Source: Halovulum sp039180525
GTDB taxonomy: Bacteria; Pseudomonadota; Alphaproteobacteria; Rhodobacterales; Rhodobacteraceae
NCBI GenBank assembly: GCA_039180525.1
Contig: JBCDDF010000035.1
Coordinates: forward strand, 1 to 33,592
DNA: 33,592 nt
Direction of reading: 5' to 3'
Positions 33,258-33,592 of the stretch are shown here, piece by piece (positions within the stretch are counted from its first letter, which is position 1; every line of letters begins with the position of its first letter). Made by a program: the position numbers and the translations under genes. Below the pieces are notes generated by a model. That model saw only the letters and a program-made list of their open reading frames with translations, searched no databases and had not been told where the DNA came from.

Positions 33258-33353
33258 TGCGCCCTCACCCGACAGATGGGCGGCCAAGTGCTGCTGCGCA
33301 AGACGTCGACGGATGGGACGTGCATTCGCCTGGTCTTTCCCGGCGCACTTTAG
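33258..33353 (+). pseudogene. C-terminal scrap of a sensor histidine kinase
   Basis: Directly after the OsmC-like stop, one frame reads ALTRQMGGQVLLRK followed by DGTCIRLVFPG and a TAG. This is the pattern of the last helix and strand of a histidine kinase ATPase domain (HWE/HisKA_2 type: 'L-x-RQ-GG...GT-x-x-R-x-x-FP'). About 31 codons remain; the rest of the domain is absent because the OsmC-like gene occupies the upstream DNA. It is probably the relic of a deleted or replaced gene. Chance resemblance over such a short stretch is possible. Confidence 0.4.
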
Positions 33354-33374
33354 CCCTTCCGGCTGGCGAAAGGA

Positions 33375-33412
33375 AAACGGCGGGGTCCTGCGCGCCCCGC
33401 CGTTTCGCGTTT
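33375..33412. terminator. Strong bidirectional terminator
   Basis: Eleven-base arms AAACGGCGGGG (33375-33385) and CCCCGCCGTTT (33395-33405) enclose a nine-base loop. The stem ends in T/A tracts on both strands (TTTCGCGTTT on plus, GTTTTCCTTT on minus). It lies between the plus-strand OsmC-like gene and the minus-strand RTX-like gene and fits both. Confidence 0.8.
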
Positions 33413-33449
33413 GCGGTGGGGCAGCCCGCGAAGGGCCGCCCCTTGGGTC

Positions 33450-33592
33450 TTAGGCGATGTCGATCGTGTCGGTCAGATCCGTGCCGCGGGCAAAGCGGGC
33501 GATCAGTTCGGCCGCGCCCTCGCCCGAGCCGTCGGCGTCGAAGTAAAGCCGCCCGCTGTCCTGGTCATAGACGAACCGCGTATCCGCATCCG
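33450..33592 (-). CDS. C-terminus of an RTX-type calcium-binding protein (runs off right edge)
   Basis: The last 46 codons read TRFVYDQDSGRLYFDADGSG and end in ARGTDLTDTIDIA. The segment 'FxYD--tG-L-fDaDG-G' followed by a short acidic-hydrophobic tail is the typical end of hemolysin-type (RTX) proteins of Rhodobacterales, where it carries the uncleaved type I secretion signal. The repeats and any enzymatic domain lie beyond the window, so its activity is unknown. Confidence 0.65.
   Translation of the reverse strand, partial: DADTRFVYDQDSGRLYFDADGSGEGAAELIARFARGTDLTDTIDIA

Noticed and set aside
1..33592. tRNA genes, CRISPR arrays and insertion sequences
   Set aside because: Reading both strands by eye found no tRNA T-loop/anticodon pattern, no regularly spaced repeats and no transposase motifs. 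A tRNAscan or ISfinder search was not possible.

Overview
The window is high-GC, gene-dense DNA that looks like the chromosome of an alphaproteobacterium, most likely Rhodobacterales (Roseobacter/Rhodobacter group). The reasons are the lysC-ptsP pair, an aa3-oxidase cluster (ctaC-ctaB-small ORF-ctaG-ctaE-surf1) that runs into thrC and an M16 peptidase with tldD divergent, the RTX-type C-terminus at the right edge, and the GC-rich codon use. No rRNA, tRNA, CRISPR array or intact insertion sequence was seen.

Left part (1-8140). The start of tuf (EF-Tu) leaves the left edge on the minus strand. lysC and ptsP follow on the plus strand. A convergent pair on the minus strand is a GNAT acetyltransferase and a DHA2-type drug exporter that is broken by one in-frame amber codon. 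Two copies of a palindrome sit between ptsP and the exporter and supply the TAG stop codons of both. A flavin reductase-like protein and MTA phosphorylase (mtnP) follow.

Accessory pocket (7739-8611). A 58-residue ribbon-helix-helix-like protein is encoded on the minus strand, apparently from a nearly leaderless message. Opposite it lies a small plus-strand unit: promoter, strong Shine-Dalgarno, 40-codon ORF and a 14-bp terminator hairpin. A perfect 16-bp palindrome lies where the two promoters overlap. Further structured RNA with its own terminator follows. This is the best candidate for an undescribed small system in the window.

Middle (8612-20008, minus strand). An exported metallo-beta-lactamase-fold protein is coupled to an FAD-linked 2-hydroxyacid dehydrogenase that seems to start at CTG. 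A lone iron/siderophore-type binding protein comes next. The long block from ctaC to a GNAT gene then builds cytochrome c oxidase (heme O synthesis, CuB insertion, subunits II and III, SURF1). Its distal genes are thrC, an M16 protease and the acetyltransferase, joined by overlaps or gaps of a few bases except for a 223-base gap before surf1.

Right part (20009-33592). tldD, an orphan Imm11-like immunity protein, a GNAT gene with a probable leaderless promoter, dprA, a GT-C membrane glycosyltransferase, topA and an outer-membrane protein lie on the plus strand. pobA with an adjacent GntR/FCD regulator follows on the minus strand and looks less GC-rich. A tandem OsmC-like protein, a scrap of a histidine kinase, a strong bidirectional terminator and the C-terminus of an RTX-like protein end the window.
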